This document shows, piece by piece, positions 15,175 to 21,130 of a stretch of DNA of 24,886 bases. Under the pieces are notes generated by a model, which was not told the DNA's origin, did not search any database, and saw only the letters and a list, made by a program, of their open reading frames with translations. Positions within the stretch are counted from its first letter, which is position 1. Every line of letters starts with the position of its first letter. Both the position numbers and the translations under genes were made by a program. The stretch lies in the NCBI GenBank assembly GCA_016783285.1, contig JADHWW010000021.1, forward strand, positions 1-24,886. The letters are read 5' to 3'. Source of the DNA: Anaerolineae bacterium (GTDB taxonomy: Bacteria; Chloroflexota; Anaerolineae; B4-G1).

Positions 15175-15192
15175 GATTCGCGCCGCCGTGAT
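15151..15192 (-). repeat. 42-bp promoter-containing repeat, copy A
   Basis: 37 of 42 bases match copy B at 16183-16224 in the same orientation. Both copies are also flanked by CACTGAATxxCACTGA-type sequence. It carries the promoter of the beta-helix gene on the minus strand. Confidence 0.8.
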
Positions 15193-15243
15193 CCGGCGGA
15201 CTGTTTCTGGAGAAACATAGTGCCCGGCGCTGGTTCTGCACAC

Positions 15244-15271
15244 TTGCTTTTCCTACCGACAGGGGTATAAT
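15244..15271 (+). promoter_or_regulatory. promoter of the Sec-type tRNA
   Basis: TTGCTT (15244-15249), 16-base spacer, perfect TATAAT (15266-15271). The predicted start is at 15278-15279, only 3-4 bases before the mature tRNA 5' end. Confidence 0.75.
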
Positions 15272-15281
15272 CTACATCGGT

Positions 15282-15365
15282 GGAGCGGAAACTCCACAGG
15301 TGTGGGGCCTTGCCTGATAAGCAAAGGTTGCCTTCGGGCATGGGGTTCGAGTCCTCTCCGCTCCG
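15282..15365 (+). tRNA. non-canonical selenocysteine-type tRNA, 8/4 branch, anticodon GAU
   Basis: 84 bases. Acceptor stem of 8 bp, GGAGCGGA (15282-15289) with TCCGCTCC (15357-15364), discriminator G. Linker AA in place of the usual U8. D stem of 6 bp with a 4-base loop, CTCCAC-AGGT-GTGGGG (15292-15307), as in tRNA-Sec. Anticodon arm CCTTGC-CTGATAA-GCAAAGG (15308-15327) with one bulged A; U33 and A37 are present and the anticodon reads GAU. Long variable arm TGCC-TTCG-GGCA (15329-15340). T stem of 4 bp, GGGG/CCTC, with loop TTCGAGT. Total acceptor/T branch is 12 bp. The flanks extend the stem further (ATCGGT with GCCGAT). G73 and the long arm suggest seryl-tRNA synthetase as charging enzyme, so an isoleucine-type anticodon would make it a missense tRNA or a non-coding RNA; this is inference. 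It is not tRNA-Sec, because the anticodon is not UCA. Confidence 0.75.
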
Positions 15366-15370
15366 CCGAT

Positions 15371-15399
15371 TTGACAAAATCCCATCTTTATGCTATATT
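15371..15399 (+). promoter_or_regulatory. promoter of the predicted anti-tRNA small RNA
   Basis: Perfect TTGACA (15371-15376), 17-base spacer, TATATT (15394-15399). The expected start, 7 bases after the -10 box, is G15406, exactly the first base of the segment complementary to the anticodon arm. The spacing to the tRNA 3' end is 5 bases. Confidence 0.75.
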
Positions 15400-16141
15400 A
15401 TTGATGCTTATCAGGCAAGGGGATGCGAACCGTCCCGAAGGCGCCGGGCTGACCCGGCGCTTTTGCTTTGCAGAACCGTATCGTCTGCGTGAGCGCGCTT
15501 CCTTCCGCTTCTGTCCCTATCCGTTGTAGTGTTCCGCCTTCCACGTGCCAGGCGCCGCTCAGGCGCCTGGCACGTTTGACTTGTGGCCCAGCGTGGCTGT
15601 GTCCCCTACTGGTGACGATTACTTTTGGCTGGTCGGGTAGTCTCAGCGTGGCGCGGGCGAAAAAATCGTCGTCGAGTGGCGGAATGTCAGAGTAGTCTAT
15701 TTCCTCGTCTGTCATTGCCTCTAGTCTTTGCCAGTCAGTTTGTGGGTCGGAGATGTCATACCCGCGCTGTTTCAGCAGCACCGCCGCCTGCGCCCTGACG
15801 AGCAGCGTTTCGCGGTAGAGTGCCAGCAAGGTCTGTTCTTCAGCCTGTTCCCTGGCTGTCAACCTTTGACGCTGTTGTTGATGGTGCAGTGCTTCGAGGC
15901 GCTTCCGCTGCCTGGCGGGCATTGTCGCCCGGGCGGTTTGCCACAGGGCTGCGTCGTTGAGATAGGCCATCTGCGCCAGTGCCGTTCGTAGTTTCTCCGA
16001 CGCGGTATCCATCACCGGGGCGACGGCCGTGACCGCTTCGACCAACACCTCATCAACCGGTCGTCGCGCCTTTTCCGCTGCCCGCTGAATTCGCCTGTAG
16101 ACTGTTCTGGGTAGGTTTAGTGTGATAGCCTGAACTCCCAC
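15398..16141 (-). CDS. chimeric antitoxin-like protein with altered C terminus
   Basis: 247 residues from a GTG at 16141 with GGAGG 7 bases upstream. Residues 1-130 (VQAITLNLPRTVYRRIQRAAEK to LVRAQAAVLLKQRGYDI) match a helical family I recall as a complete stand-alone protein ending near that point. Residues 131-172 (TDWQRLEAMTDEEIDYSDIP, PLDDDFFARATLRLP) match the N-terminal part of BrnA/CopG-type antitoxins, which should then continue into a ribbon-helix-helix. That is missing: residues 175-247 are Arg/Gly-rich, run across a 14-bp hairpin (15543-15575) and then antisense to the small RNA terminator, and look non-native. It may therefore be a fusion of two antitoxin-type genes with a lost end. 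No partner toxin of BrnT type is next to it; VapBC follows upstream. Confidence 0.55.
   Translation of the reverse strand: MGVQAITLNLPRTVYRRIQRAAEKARRPVDEVLVEAVTAVAPVMDTASEKLRTALAQMAYLNDAALWQTARATMPARQRKRLEALHHQQQRQRLTAREQAEEQTLLALYRETLLVRAQAAVLLKQRGYDISDPQTDWQRLEAMTDEEIDYSDIPPLDDDFFARATLRLPDQPKVIVTSRGHSHAGPQVKRARRLSGAWHVEGGTLQRIGTEAEGSALTQTIRFCKAKAPGQPGAFGTVRIPLPDKHQ
15406..15466 (+). ncRNA. predicted ~60-nt small RNA antisense to the anticodon arm of the adjacent tRNA
   Basis: The first 15 bases (GCTTATCAGGCAAGG, 15406-15420) are the exact reverse complement of 15308-15322, covering the 5' half of the anticodon stem, the whole loop and two bases of the 3' half. Further on, CGAACC (15426-15431) matches the T arm (15344-15349) and CCCGAAGGC (15434-15442) the variable arm (15330-15338). 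It ends in a strong intrinsic terminator at 15441-15469. Promoter, start point, complementarity and terminator coincide, which makes a real transcript likely, but no such family is known to me. Readthrough from the tRNA promoter would place both partners on one RNA. It lies antisense to the last codons of the open frame at 15398-16141. Confidence 0.6.
15441..15469 (+). terminator. intrinsic terminator of the small RNA
   Basis: Perfect 8-bp stem GCGCCGGG/CCCGGCGC with loop CTGA, followed by TTTTGCTTT. It would also end readthrough from the tRNA. Confidence 0.9.
15543..15583 (+). terminator. perfect 14-bp hairpin
   Basis: ACGTGCCAGGCGCC (15543-15556), loop GCTCA, GGCGCCTGGCACGT (15562-15575), then TTTGACTT on the plus strand. 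It resembles the terminator at 13744 in its GGCGCC core, and lies inside the doubtful C-terminal part of the minus-strand antitoxin-like frame. Confidence 0.55.
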
Positions 16142-16182
16142 TTTTCATCCTCCGGTACGGATCGTATGTTCCTGGCGTACAT

Positions 16183-16224
16183 TACCCATTTTCCCTCCAG
16201 GGACGAGATTCGCGCTGCCGTGAT
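16183..16224 (-). repeat. 42-bp promoter-containing repeat, copy B
   Basis: Matches copy A (15151-15192) at 37 of 42 positions, same orientation, about 1 kb away. Its promoter elements are weaker (TCGTCC, 16-base spacer, TAATGT at 16184-16179), but it stands directly upstream of the GTG at 16141 in the right orientation. Flanking CACTGAATC..CACTGA sequence is shared with copy A. Confidence 0.75.
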
Positions 16225-16299
16225 TCACCTGAACCACTGAATCGCTGAAGGCACTGATTGCACTGAGGCCAACCGGTCGTGCGCCAGCCGGCCATCCGT

Positions 16300-16698
16300 T
16301 CACCAGATGGCCCTGACACTTGAAAGCCGGATCTTTCGATCACGGCTGATGACTGGAAGACCCAGGTGCAGTGCTGTTGCCACAACGATGCGGTCGGGCA
16401 TGTCTGGAACCTGACTGCGCGGAACTCGAGAGATTGCGTCGGCCACTCCTCCCGTAAGATCAAAAAGAGCAAGGCCAGTAGTCCCGCTTTGCAGTTCTGC
16501 GTCCAGTTGCTTTTTGAGGTCAGCCGGGATGCGCCCTTTTTCCTGCAGGTAGATGATCTCCACCACGCAGATCGTGGGGATGTAGATGATCAACTCTCCG
16601 GCATCGCAGGAATCGAAGAACTTGGATGCTTGCGGCCCCAGCCGGGGATCATCTTGCAGGTACCATATCAGGCCGTGGGTGTCTGTTACAGCGTCCAT
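16300..16698 (-). CDS. vapC: VapC-family PIN-domain toxin
   Basis: 132 residues, normal for VapC. PIN-domain metal-binding acids are visible at D6 (VTDTHGLIWYL), E47 (VVEII), D102 (MPDRIVVATAL) and D120 (ISRDRKI). Such toxins are Mg-dependent ribonucleases, several of which cut tRNA anticodon loops or the ribosomal sarcin-ricin loop; the target here cannot be read off. The ATG at 16698 starts 4 bases after the antitoxin stop, with GGGAG upstream; the longer frame to 16770 overlaps the antitoxin and is rejected. It is co-transcribed with the antitoxin from the promoter at 17037-17065. Confidence 0.85.
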   Translation of the reverse strand: MDAVTDTHGLIWYLQDDPRLGPQASKFFDSCDAGELIIYIPTICVVEIIYLQEKGRIPADLKKQLDAELQSGTTGLALFDLTGGVADAISRVPRSQVPDMPDRIVVATALHLGLPVISRDRKIRLSSVRAIW

Positions 16699-16702
16699 TG
16701 AA

Positions 16703-16939
16703 TTAGAACTCCCGCTCACCAAAGTGCTCCCACATTTCTCGACGAATCTCTGCGATCTCTTCCTCCCCAATTGTCAGGCCCCGCCACAGGCCGCGCAGCG
16801 ACTTGCGCGGTCGTGGATGGACAAACAATTCTTTTTCCAATGCTGGCAGGGCCTTGCTTACCACCCGCAGTTGCTCACGCGGTGGCAACTGTCGCAGGAG
16901 TACCAATACCTGATCGGCTGTCGCTACATAGGTTGACAT
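16703..16939 (-). CDS. vapB: VapB-type antitoxin
   Basis: 78 residues from the ATG at 16939, which has AGGAGAG upstream; the track of open frame to 17197 above it is not coding. The N-terminal part (MSTYVATADQVLVLLRQLPP to LRVVSKALPALEKELF) is helical, and the end (LRGLWRGLTIGEEEIAEIRR EMWEHF) is the toxin-wrapping tail seen on antitoxins paired with this VapC group. It should block the VapC active site and repress the shared promoter. It directly precedes vapC, the usual antitoxin-first order. Confidence 0.8.
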   Translation of the reverse strand: MSTYVATADQVLVLLRQLPPREQLRVVSKALPALEKELFVHPRPRKSLRGLWRGLTIGEEEIAEIRREMWEHFGEREF

Positions 16940-17036
16940 ACCACTCTCCTTCAAACGAGTCTGGCTTGGTCGGTGACTGGCCAGAGCATTTGGAGCACAC
17001 TCTGTAGGAACGGGCCTCGCGTATGCTTGTAGGGTC

Positions 17037-17065
17037 AGTATACCACAAGGCATCCGGGTTTTCAA
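17037..17065 (-). promoter_or_regulatory. promoter of the vapBC operon
   Basis: Minus strand TTGAAA (17065-17060), 17-base spacer, TATACT (17042-17037); leader of about 90 bases to the vapB ATG. Confidence 0.75.
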
Positions 17066-17081
17066 CTGTCTGCCGGCCAAC

Positions 17082-18458
17082 CTACAGTGGCTCGAACCGT
17101 GCCGTAAAGTGGCGCAGGATGGCCGGCGCGTAGGTGTAGCGCATGCCCCGAATCTGGTCGCGTTTCTCGTAGAGGCGCTGGCAGACCTCCACCACATAGT
17201 CCAGGTGCGCCTGGGTGTAGACCCGACGCGGGAGCGTCAGCCGCACCAATTCCAGCGTTGGATAAATGTCCTCGCCCGTCTCCGGGTCCTCACGGACAAA
17301 TGCCACGCTGCCCATCTCTGTCCCACGGATGCCGCCTTCCAGGTACAGCGCGCAGGTGAGCGCCTGGCCGGGCAGTTCGCGCTGCGGGATGTGCGGCAGG
17401 AAGCGCTTGACGTCCACGTAAACCGCGTGGCCGCCGGCAGGCTCCAGGATGGGGATGCCCTCTTCCATCAGCCGGTCGGCCAGGTACTTTGTGTGGGCGA
17501 TGCGGTAGGCCAGGTATTGCTCGTCCACTCCTTCCCACAACCCACGCGCCACTGCCTCCAGGTCGCGCCCCGCCAGCCCGCCGTAGGTGGGGAACCCTTC
17601 GCGCAGGATCAGTTCCTGACACACGCGCCGGTATAACTCTTCGTCGTTCATCGCCAGGAAGCCGCCGATGTTGACCAGCGCGTCCTTCTTGGCCGACATT
17701 GTGCAGCCGTCGGTATAGGAGAACATCTCGCGGGTGATCTCAATGACGGGCGTCTCTGCGTAGCCTGGCTCGCGCAGTTTGATGAAATAGGCGTTCTCGG
17801 CGTAGCGGCAGGCGTCGAGGAAGAAAGGGATGCCATAGCGGTGGAGCACCTCACCGGTGGCGCGGATGTTAGCCATCGAGACCGGCTGACCGCCGCCGGC
17901 ATTGTTCGTCACCGTCAACATCCCCAGCGGAATGTTCTCCGGCCCCGTCTGCTGGATGAACGCTTCCAGTTTCTCGACGTCTATGTTGCCCTTGAAGGGC
18001 GCGCGGCTGGTAGGATCGAGTCCTTCCTCGACCAGCAGGTTGACCGGATCGCCGCCCCGGGCGATGACGTTGGCCTGGGTGGTGTCAAAGTGCATATTGC
18101 TGGGCACCGACTGGCCCGGCTTGACCGTGCAGGCGAACAGCACATTCTCGGCGGCGCGGCCCTGGTGGGTGGGCACAAAGTAGCGCAGACCGGTGATGGA
18201 CTGGATCGCCTTCTCCAGGTTGAAAAAGTTGCGGCAGCCGGCGTAACTCTCGTCGCCGAGCATCATCCCGGCCCACTGGTTGTCGGACATCGCCGCCGTG
18301 CCCGAATCGGTCAGCAGGTCAATGTAGATTTCCGCGCCGCGCACGCCAAAGATATTGTAGCCGGCCCGCCGCAGGATCTCCTCCCGCTCGGCGCGGGTGG
18401 TCTGGTGGATGGGCTCGACGACTTTGATCTTGAATGGCTCGACAGGGAACTTGGGCAT
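17082..18458 (-). CDS. tnaA: tryptophanase (tryptophan indole-lyase)
   Basis: 458 residues. PLP enzyme of the beta-eliminating lyase family, splitting tryptophan into indole, pyruvate and ammonia. The ATG at 18458 has AGGAG 7 bases upstream. Family blocks are IYIDLLTDSGTAAMSDNQWA, VPTHQGRAAENVL, NNAGGGQPVSMANI, FFLDACRYAENAYFIK, the PLP lysine in CTMSAKKDALV, and RLTLPRRVYTQAHLDYV. Residues that I recall as separating tryptophanase from tyrosine phenol-lyase point to tryptophanase: FDTTQ (Asp, not Thr), RHFTARF (His, not Phe), and GTEMGS in place of SMERG. Overall blocks are mixed between the two, so substrate should be treated as probable. No TnaC-like leader peptide is visible in the roughly 75-base leader, and no permease adjoins. 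Confidence 0.85.
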   Translation of the reverse strand: MPKFPVEPFKIKVVEPIHQTTRAEREEILRRAGYNIFGVRGAEIYIDLLTDSGTAAMSDNQWAGMMLGDESYAGCRNFFNLEKAIQSITGLRYFVPTHQGRAAENVLFACTVKPGQSVPSNMHFDTTQANVIARGGDPVNLLVEEGLDPTSRAPFKGNIDVEKLEAFIQQTGPENIPLGMLTVTNNAGGGQPVSMANIRATGEVLHRYGIPFFLDACRYAENAYFIKLREPGYAETPVIEITREMFSYTDGCTMSAKKDALVNIGGFLAMNDEELYRRVCQELILREGFPTYGGLAGRDLEAVARGLWEGVDEQYLAYRIAHTKYLADRLMEEGIPILEPAGGHAVYVDVKRFLPHIPQRELPGQALTCALYLEGGIRGTEMGSVAFVREDPETGEDIYPTLELVRLTLPRRVYTQAHLDYVVEVCQRLYEKRDQIRGMRYTYAPAILRHFTARFEPL

Positions 18459-18538
18459 TTGCACACTCCTTTGTTTGATGTTCAGAGCATCCGTTGTTGT
18501 CTTGTAATCCGCCGTTCTACGATCCGATGGCGGCCAAT

Positions 18539-18567
18539 AGTGTACCACTGTTCTGCACAGAGGGCAA
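18539..18567 (-). promoter_or_regulatory. promoter of tnaA
   Basis: Minus strand TTGCCC (18567-18562), 17-base spacer, TACACT (18544-18539). Its -35 box directly touches the -35 box of the divergent promoter at 18568. Confidence 0.65.
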
Positions 18568-18596
18568 TTGACAGTTAAGCGGTTCTCATTTAGAAT
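18568..18596 (+). promoter_or_regulatory. promoter of the MNT nucleotidyltransferase gene
   Basis: Perfect TTGACA (18568-18573), 17-base spacer, TAGAAT (18591-18596). Leader of about 37 bases. Confidence 0.8.
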
Positions 18597-18639
18597 ATGA
18601 CCACGGCACATTCTGTGGAAGTGGAAATGGAGGCGTGAT

Positions 18640-18960
18640 ATGGTGACATCTAAAGTCGTCGCTGAGATGGTGACCAGAATCCGGGAGGCGGTTCGCCCAA
18701 GTAAGATAGTCCTCTTCGGTAGTCAGGCGCGTGGGGAAGCCCGCCCCGGTAGCGACTTGGACCTGTTGATCATCGCGCCGTCAACCCTGCCCCGCTGGCG
18801 ACGGACACCTCCCTTGTACCGGCTCCTGGCAGGGATGGGTGTGCCTAAGGACATTGTATGGTGGACATCGGAAGAAGTCGAAGAATGGCGTGGGGTGAAA
18901 TCGCACTTTATCAACACAGCCATGCGAGAAGGAAAAGTGCTCTATGAAAAGTCCGCGTGA
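18640..18960 (+). CDS. MNT-type minimal nucleotidyltransferase (antitoxin of a HEPN/MNT pair)
   Basis: 106 residues; ATG 18640 with GGAGG 6 bases upstream. The nucleotidyltransferase signature GSQARGEARPGSDLDLL (residues 27-43) gives G-S and the D39/D41 pair; D71 in KDIVWW is the probable third acid. Proteins of this type AMPylate and neutralise a HEPN ribonuclease encoded next to them. Here the downstream reading frame starts like a HEPN protein but is broken (18944-19039), leaving the MNT as an orphan. It is divergent from tnaA. Confidence 0.85.
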   Translation: MVTSKVVAEMVTRIREAVRPSKIVLFGSQARGEARPGSDLDLLIIAPSTLPRWRRTPPLYRLLAGMGVPKDIVWWTSEEVEEWRGVKSHFINTAMREGKVLYEKSA

Positions 18961-19039
18961 ACATGCCCTGGGTCTGCTGAACAAGGCGGAGCACGGAAAT
19001 CCACAGTCTGGTTGCCCAGATCGTCCGGCATCCAGATAA
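18944..19039 (+). pseudogene. remnant of a HEPN-domain toxin start
   Basis: An ATG at 18944 overlaps the MNT stop by 17 bases, as usual for MNT/HEPN pairs. The first 17 residues, MKSPREHALGLLNKAEH, resemble the N-terminal helix of HEPN proteins; the rest (GNPQSGCPDRPASR) does not, and a TAA follows at 19037. Most of the gene, including the R-x4-6-H catalytic motif, is gone, and the EF-G paralogue starts 25 bases later. Confidence 0.55.
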
Positions 19040-19063
19040 ATTTGAAAGGGGGTCGTAATTTCT

Positions 19064-21130
19064 ATGAAAGAATATCACACCAAGCAACTGCGTAACATCG
19101 TCCTGCTCGGACATGGCAGTTCTGGCAAAACTTCGTTGGCAGAGGCGCTTGCTTTCGCCAGCGGCGCGATCAACCGCATGGGGCGCGTCGAGGACGGCAC
19201 CACCATCGCCGACTTTGACGATGAGGAGACCCGCCGCCACATCTCGCTCAACCTGGCCCTCGTCCCCGTCGAGTGGGAGGGTTGCAAGATCAACTTGCTG
19301 GACGCACCCGGCTACACTGACTTTGTCGGCGAGGTCAAGAGCGCGGTGCGGGTGGCCGACCACGCGCTGATCCTGGTGGACGCCGTGTCTGGCGTCGAGG
19401 TGGGGACCGAGTTGGTCTGGGACTTTGCCGAGGAACACAATCTGCCCCGCATGGTGGTCGTCAACAAGATGAACCGGGATAACGCCAACCTGGGCCGCAC
19501 GCTGGAGGCGCTGCGCGAGACCTTTGAGAAGAACTTTATCCTTTTCCAACTTCCTATCGGCACAGAGGGAGAGTTCGCGGGCGTGGTGGACCTGGTGAAC
19601 ATGCAGGCGCGGATGGGCCCCGAGGGCAGCGTCGCCGAGATTCCGCCCGACCTGGCAGATCAGGCGGAGGAAGGCCACATTCAGTTGATCGAGGCGGCCG
19701 CCGAGTCGGACGATGAACTCATCATGAAATATCTGGAGGGAGAGGAACTGACCCAGGAGGAAGTCCGGCAGGGGTTGCGCTCCGCGATCCTCGACGGGAC
19801 GACCATACCGGTGCTGGTGACGGCGGCGACGGCGAACCTGGGCACGCGGGCGCTGCTGGCCGCGCTGGCCGCTTATGCTCCCTCGCCGGCCGACCGAGGC
19901 CCGGTCACGGCGCTCACGGGCGTGGGCGAGGAGCAGATTGAGATAAACGAACTGGCCTCGCTGGCGACGTTGGTTTTCAAGACAACTGCCGATCCCTTTG
20001 TAGGTAAACTGACCTACCTCCGGGTCTATGGCGGAATGATGCAATCGGATAGCCGCATCTACAACAGCCGGGCCGAGGAAGAGGAGCGGCTGGGCCAACT
20101 CTACGCCATGCGCGGCAAGGAGCAGATCCCGGTGCCGTGCTTGCACGCCGGCGACATTGGCGCGGTGGCCAAGTTGGGCCACACGCTGACCGGGGATACA
20201 TTGTGCGACAAGGGCCATCCTGTGAGCCTGCCCGGCCCGGTGTTCCCATCTCCGCTCTTCGCCGTGGCCGTCAGCCCCAGGAGCAAGGCCGCTCAGGCCA
20301 AACTGGCTACCACGCTGGCCCGCATCTGCGAGGAGGACCCCACGCTGCGCTGGCACCAGGAGCACAGCACGCGACAGACGATCCTGGAGGGGATGGGTGA
20401 GGCCCACGTAGACATCGCCGTGCGCCGGATGGAGAACCGCTTTGGCGTTGGCGTCGAGACCGCGACTCCCAAAGTGCCCTACCAGGAGACGATCACCCGC
20501 GTTCACGCCGACCAATACCGGCACAAGAAGCAGACCGGCGGCGCGGGCCAGTTCGCCGAGGTGCACATGCGGCTGGAGCCATTGCCCCGAGGTACTGGAT
20601 TCGAATATGAATGGGAGATCAGGGGTATGGCAGTTTCGCGCTCCTTCGAAGGCTCCATCGAAAAAGGCATCAAGCAAGCTATGGATCAGGGCGTCATAGC
20701 CGGCTACCCTGTGGTTGACGTCAGAGCAGCAGTCTACGATGGTAAGGAACATCCAGTCGACTCGAAAGATATTGCTTTCCAGATCGCCGGACGCGAGGTG
20801 TTCAAGAAGGTGATGCTGGATGCCGGGCCGGTGCTCTTGGAACCGATCGGCCACGTCGTCATCACCGTGCCGGAAGAGTACACCGGCGACATTATGGGCG
20901 ACCTCAACACCAAACGGGCGCGGGTGCAGGGGATGGATCAACGGGGCGGTAAGGCCATCGTCAACGCACTCGCACCGTTGGCCGAGATGCAAACCTACGC
21001 CACTGATCTGCGCAGCCTAACCCAAGGTCGGGGTATCTTCTCGATGGATTTCGATCACTACGAGAGAGTCCCCTCGTATCTGGCGGAGTCGATCATTGAG
21101 GCGCACCGGCGGGAGAAGGAGACACGGTGA
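19064..21130 (+). CDS. elongation factor G-like GTPase (EF-G paralogue)
   Basis: 688 residues, full EF-G length. P-loop GHGSSGKT (residues 16-23) in place of the GHIDAGKT of translocating EF-G, DAPGYTDF (80-87) and NKMNRD (134-139) complete the G motifs. Domain II follows (about 275-390), then domain III with LEGMGEAHVDIAVRRMENRF, domain IV (KKQTGGAGQFAEVHMRLEP, the EF-G-specific block) and domain V (EPIGHVVITVPEEYTGDIMGDLNTKRARVQGM). The altered P-loop, the DAPGYTDF and the lack of str operon genes nearby identify it as one of the EF-G-like paralogues whose role is not settled (some lack translocase activity). AAAGGGGG lies 11 bases before the ATG. It is followed by a low-complexity tract and a separate gene. 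Confidence 0.85.
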   Translation: MKEYHTKQLRNIVLLGHGSSGKTSLAEALAFASGAINRMGRVEDGTTIADFDDEETRRHISLNLALVPVEWEGCKINLLDAPGYTDFVGEVKSAVRVADHALILVDAVSGVEVGTELVWDFAEEHNLPRMVVVNKMNRDNANLGRTLEALRETFEKNFILFQLPIGTEGEFAGVVDLVNMQARMGPEGSVAEIPPDLADQAEEGHIQLIEAAAESDDELIMKYLEGEELTQEEVRQGLRSAILDGTTIPVLVTAATANLGTRALLAALAAYAPSPADRGPVTALTGVGEEQIEINELASLATLVFKTTADPFVGKLTYLRVYGGMMQSDSRIYNSRAEEEERLGQLYAMRGKEQIPVPCLHAGDIGAVAKLGHTLTGDTLCDKGHPVSLPGPVFPSPLFAVAVSPRSKAAQAKLATTLARICEEDPTLRWHQEHSTRQTILEGMGEAHVDIAVRRMENRFGVGVETATPKVPYQETITRVHADQYRHKKQTGGAGQFAEVHMRLEPLPRGTGFEYEWEIRGMAVSRSFEGSIEKGIKQAMDQGVIAGYPVVDVRAAVYDGKEHPVDSKDIAFQIAGREVFKKVMLDAGPVLLEPIGHVVITVPEEYTGDIMGDLNTKRARVQGMDQRGGKAIVNALAPLAEMQTYATDLRSLTQGRGIFSMDFDHYERVPSYLAESIIEAHRREKETR

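Noticed and set aside
15282..15365. Reading this RNA as tRNA-Sec
   Set aside because: D arm and branch are Sec-like, but the anticodon loop CTGATAA gives GAU, not UCA, and no selenoprotein gene or SelA/SelB is in the window.
18459..18532. A TnaC-like leader peptide before tnaA
   Set aside because: The only short frame (ATG CTC TGA) is two codons long with no Trp codon.
18911..20992. A 693-residue open frame on the minus strand
   Set aside because: It is antisense to the EF-G-like gene, which has all GTPase and EF-G motifs; the reverse translation shows no family pattern.
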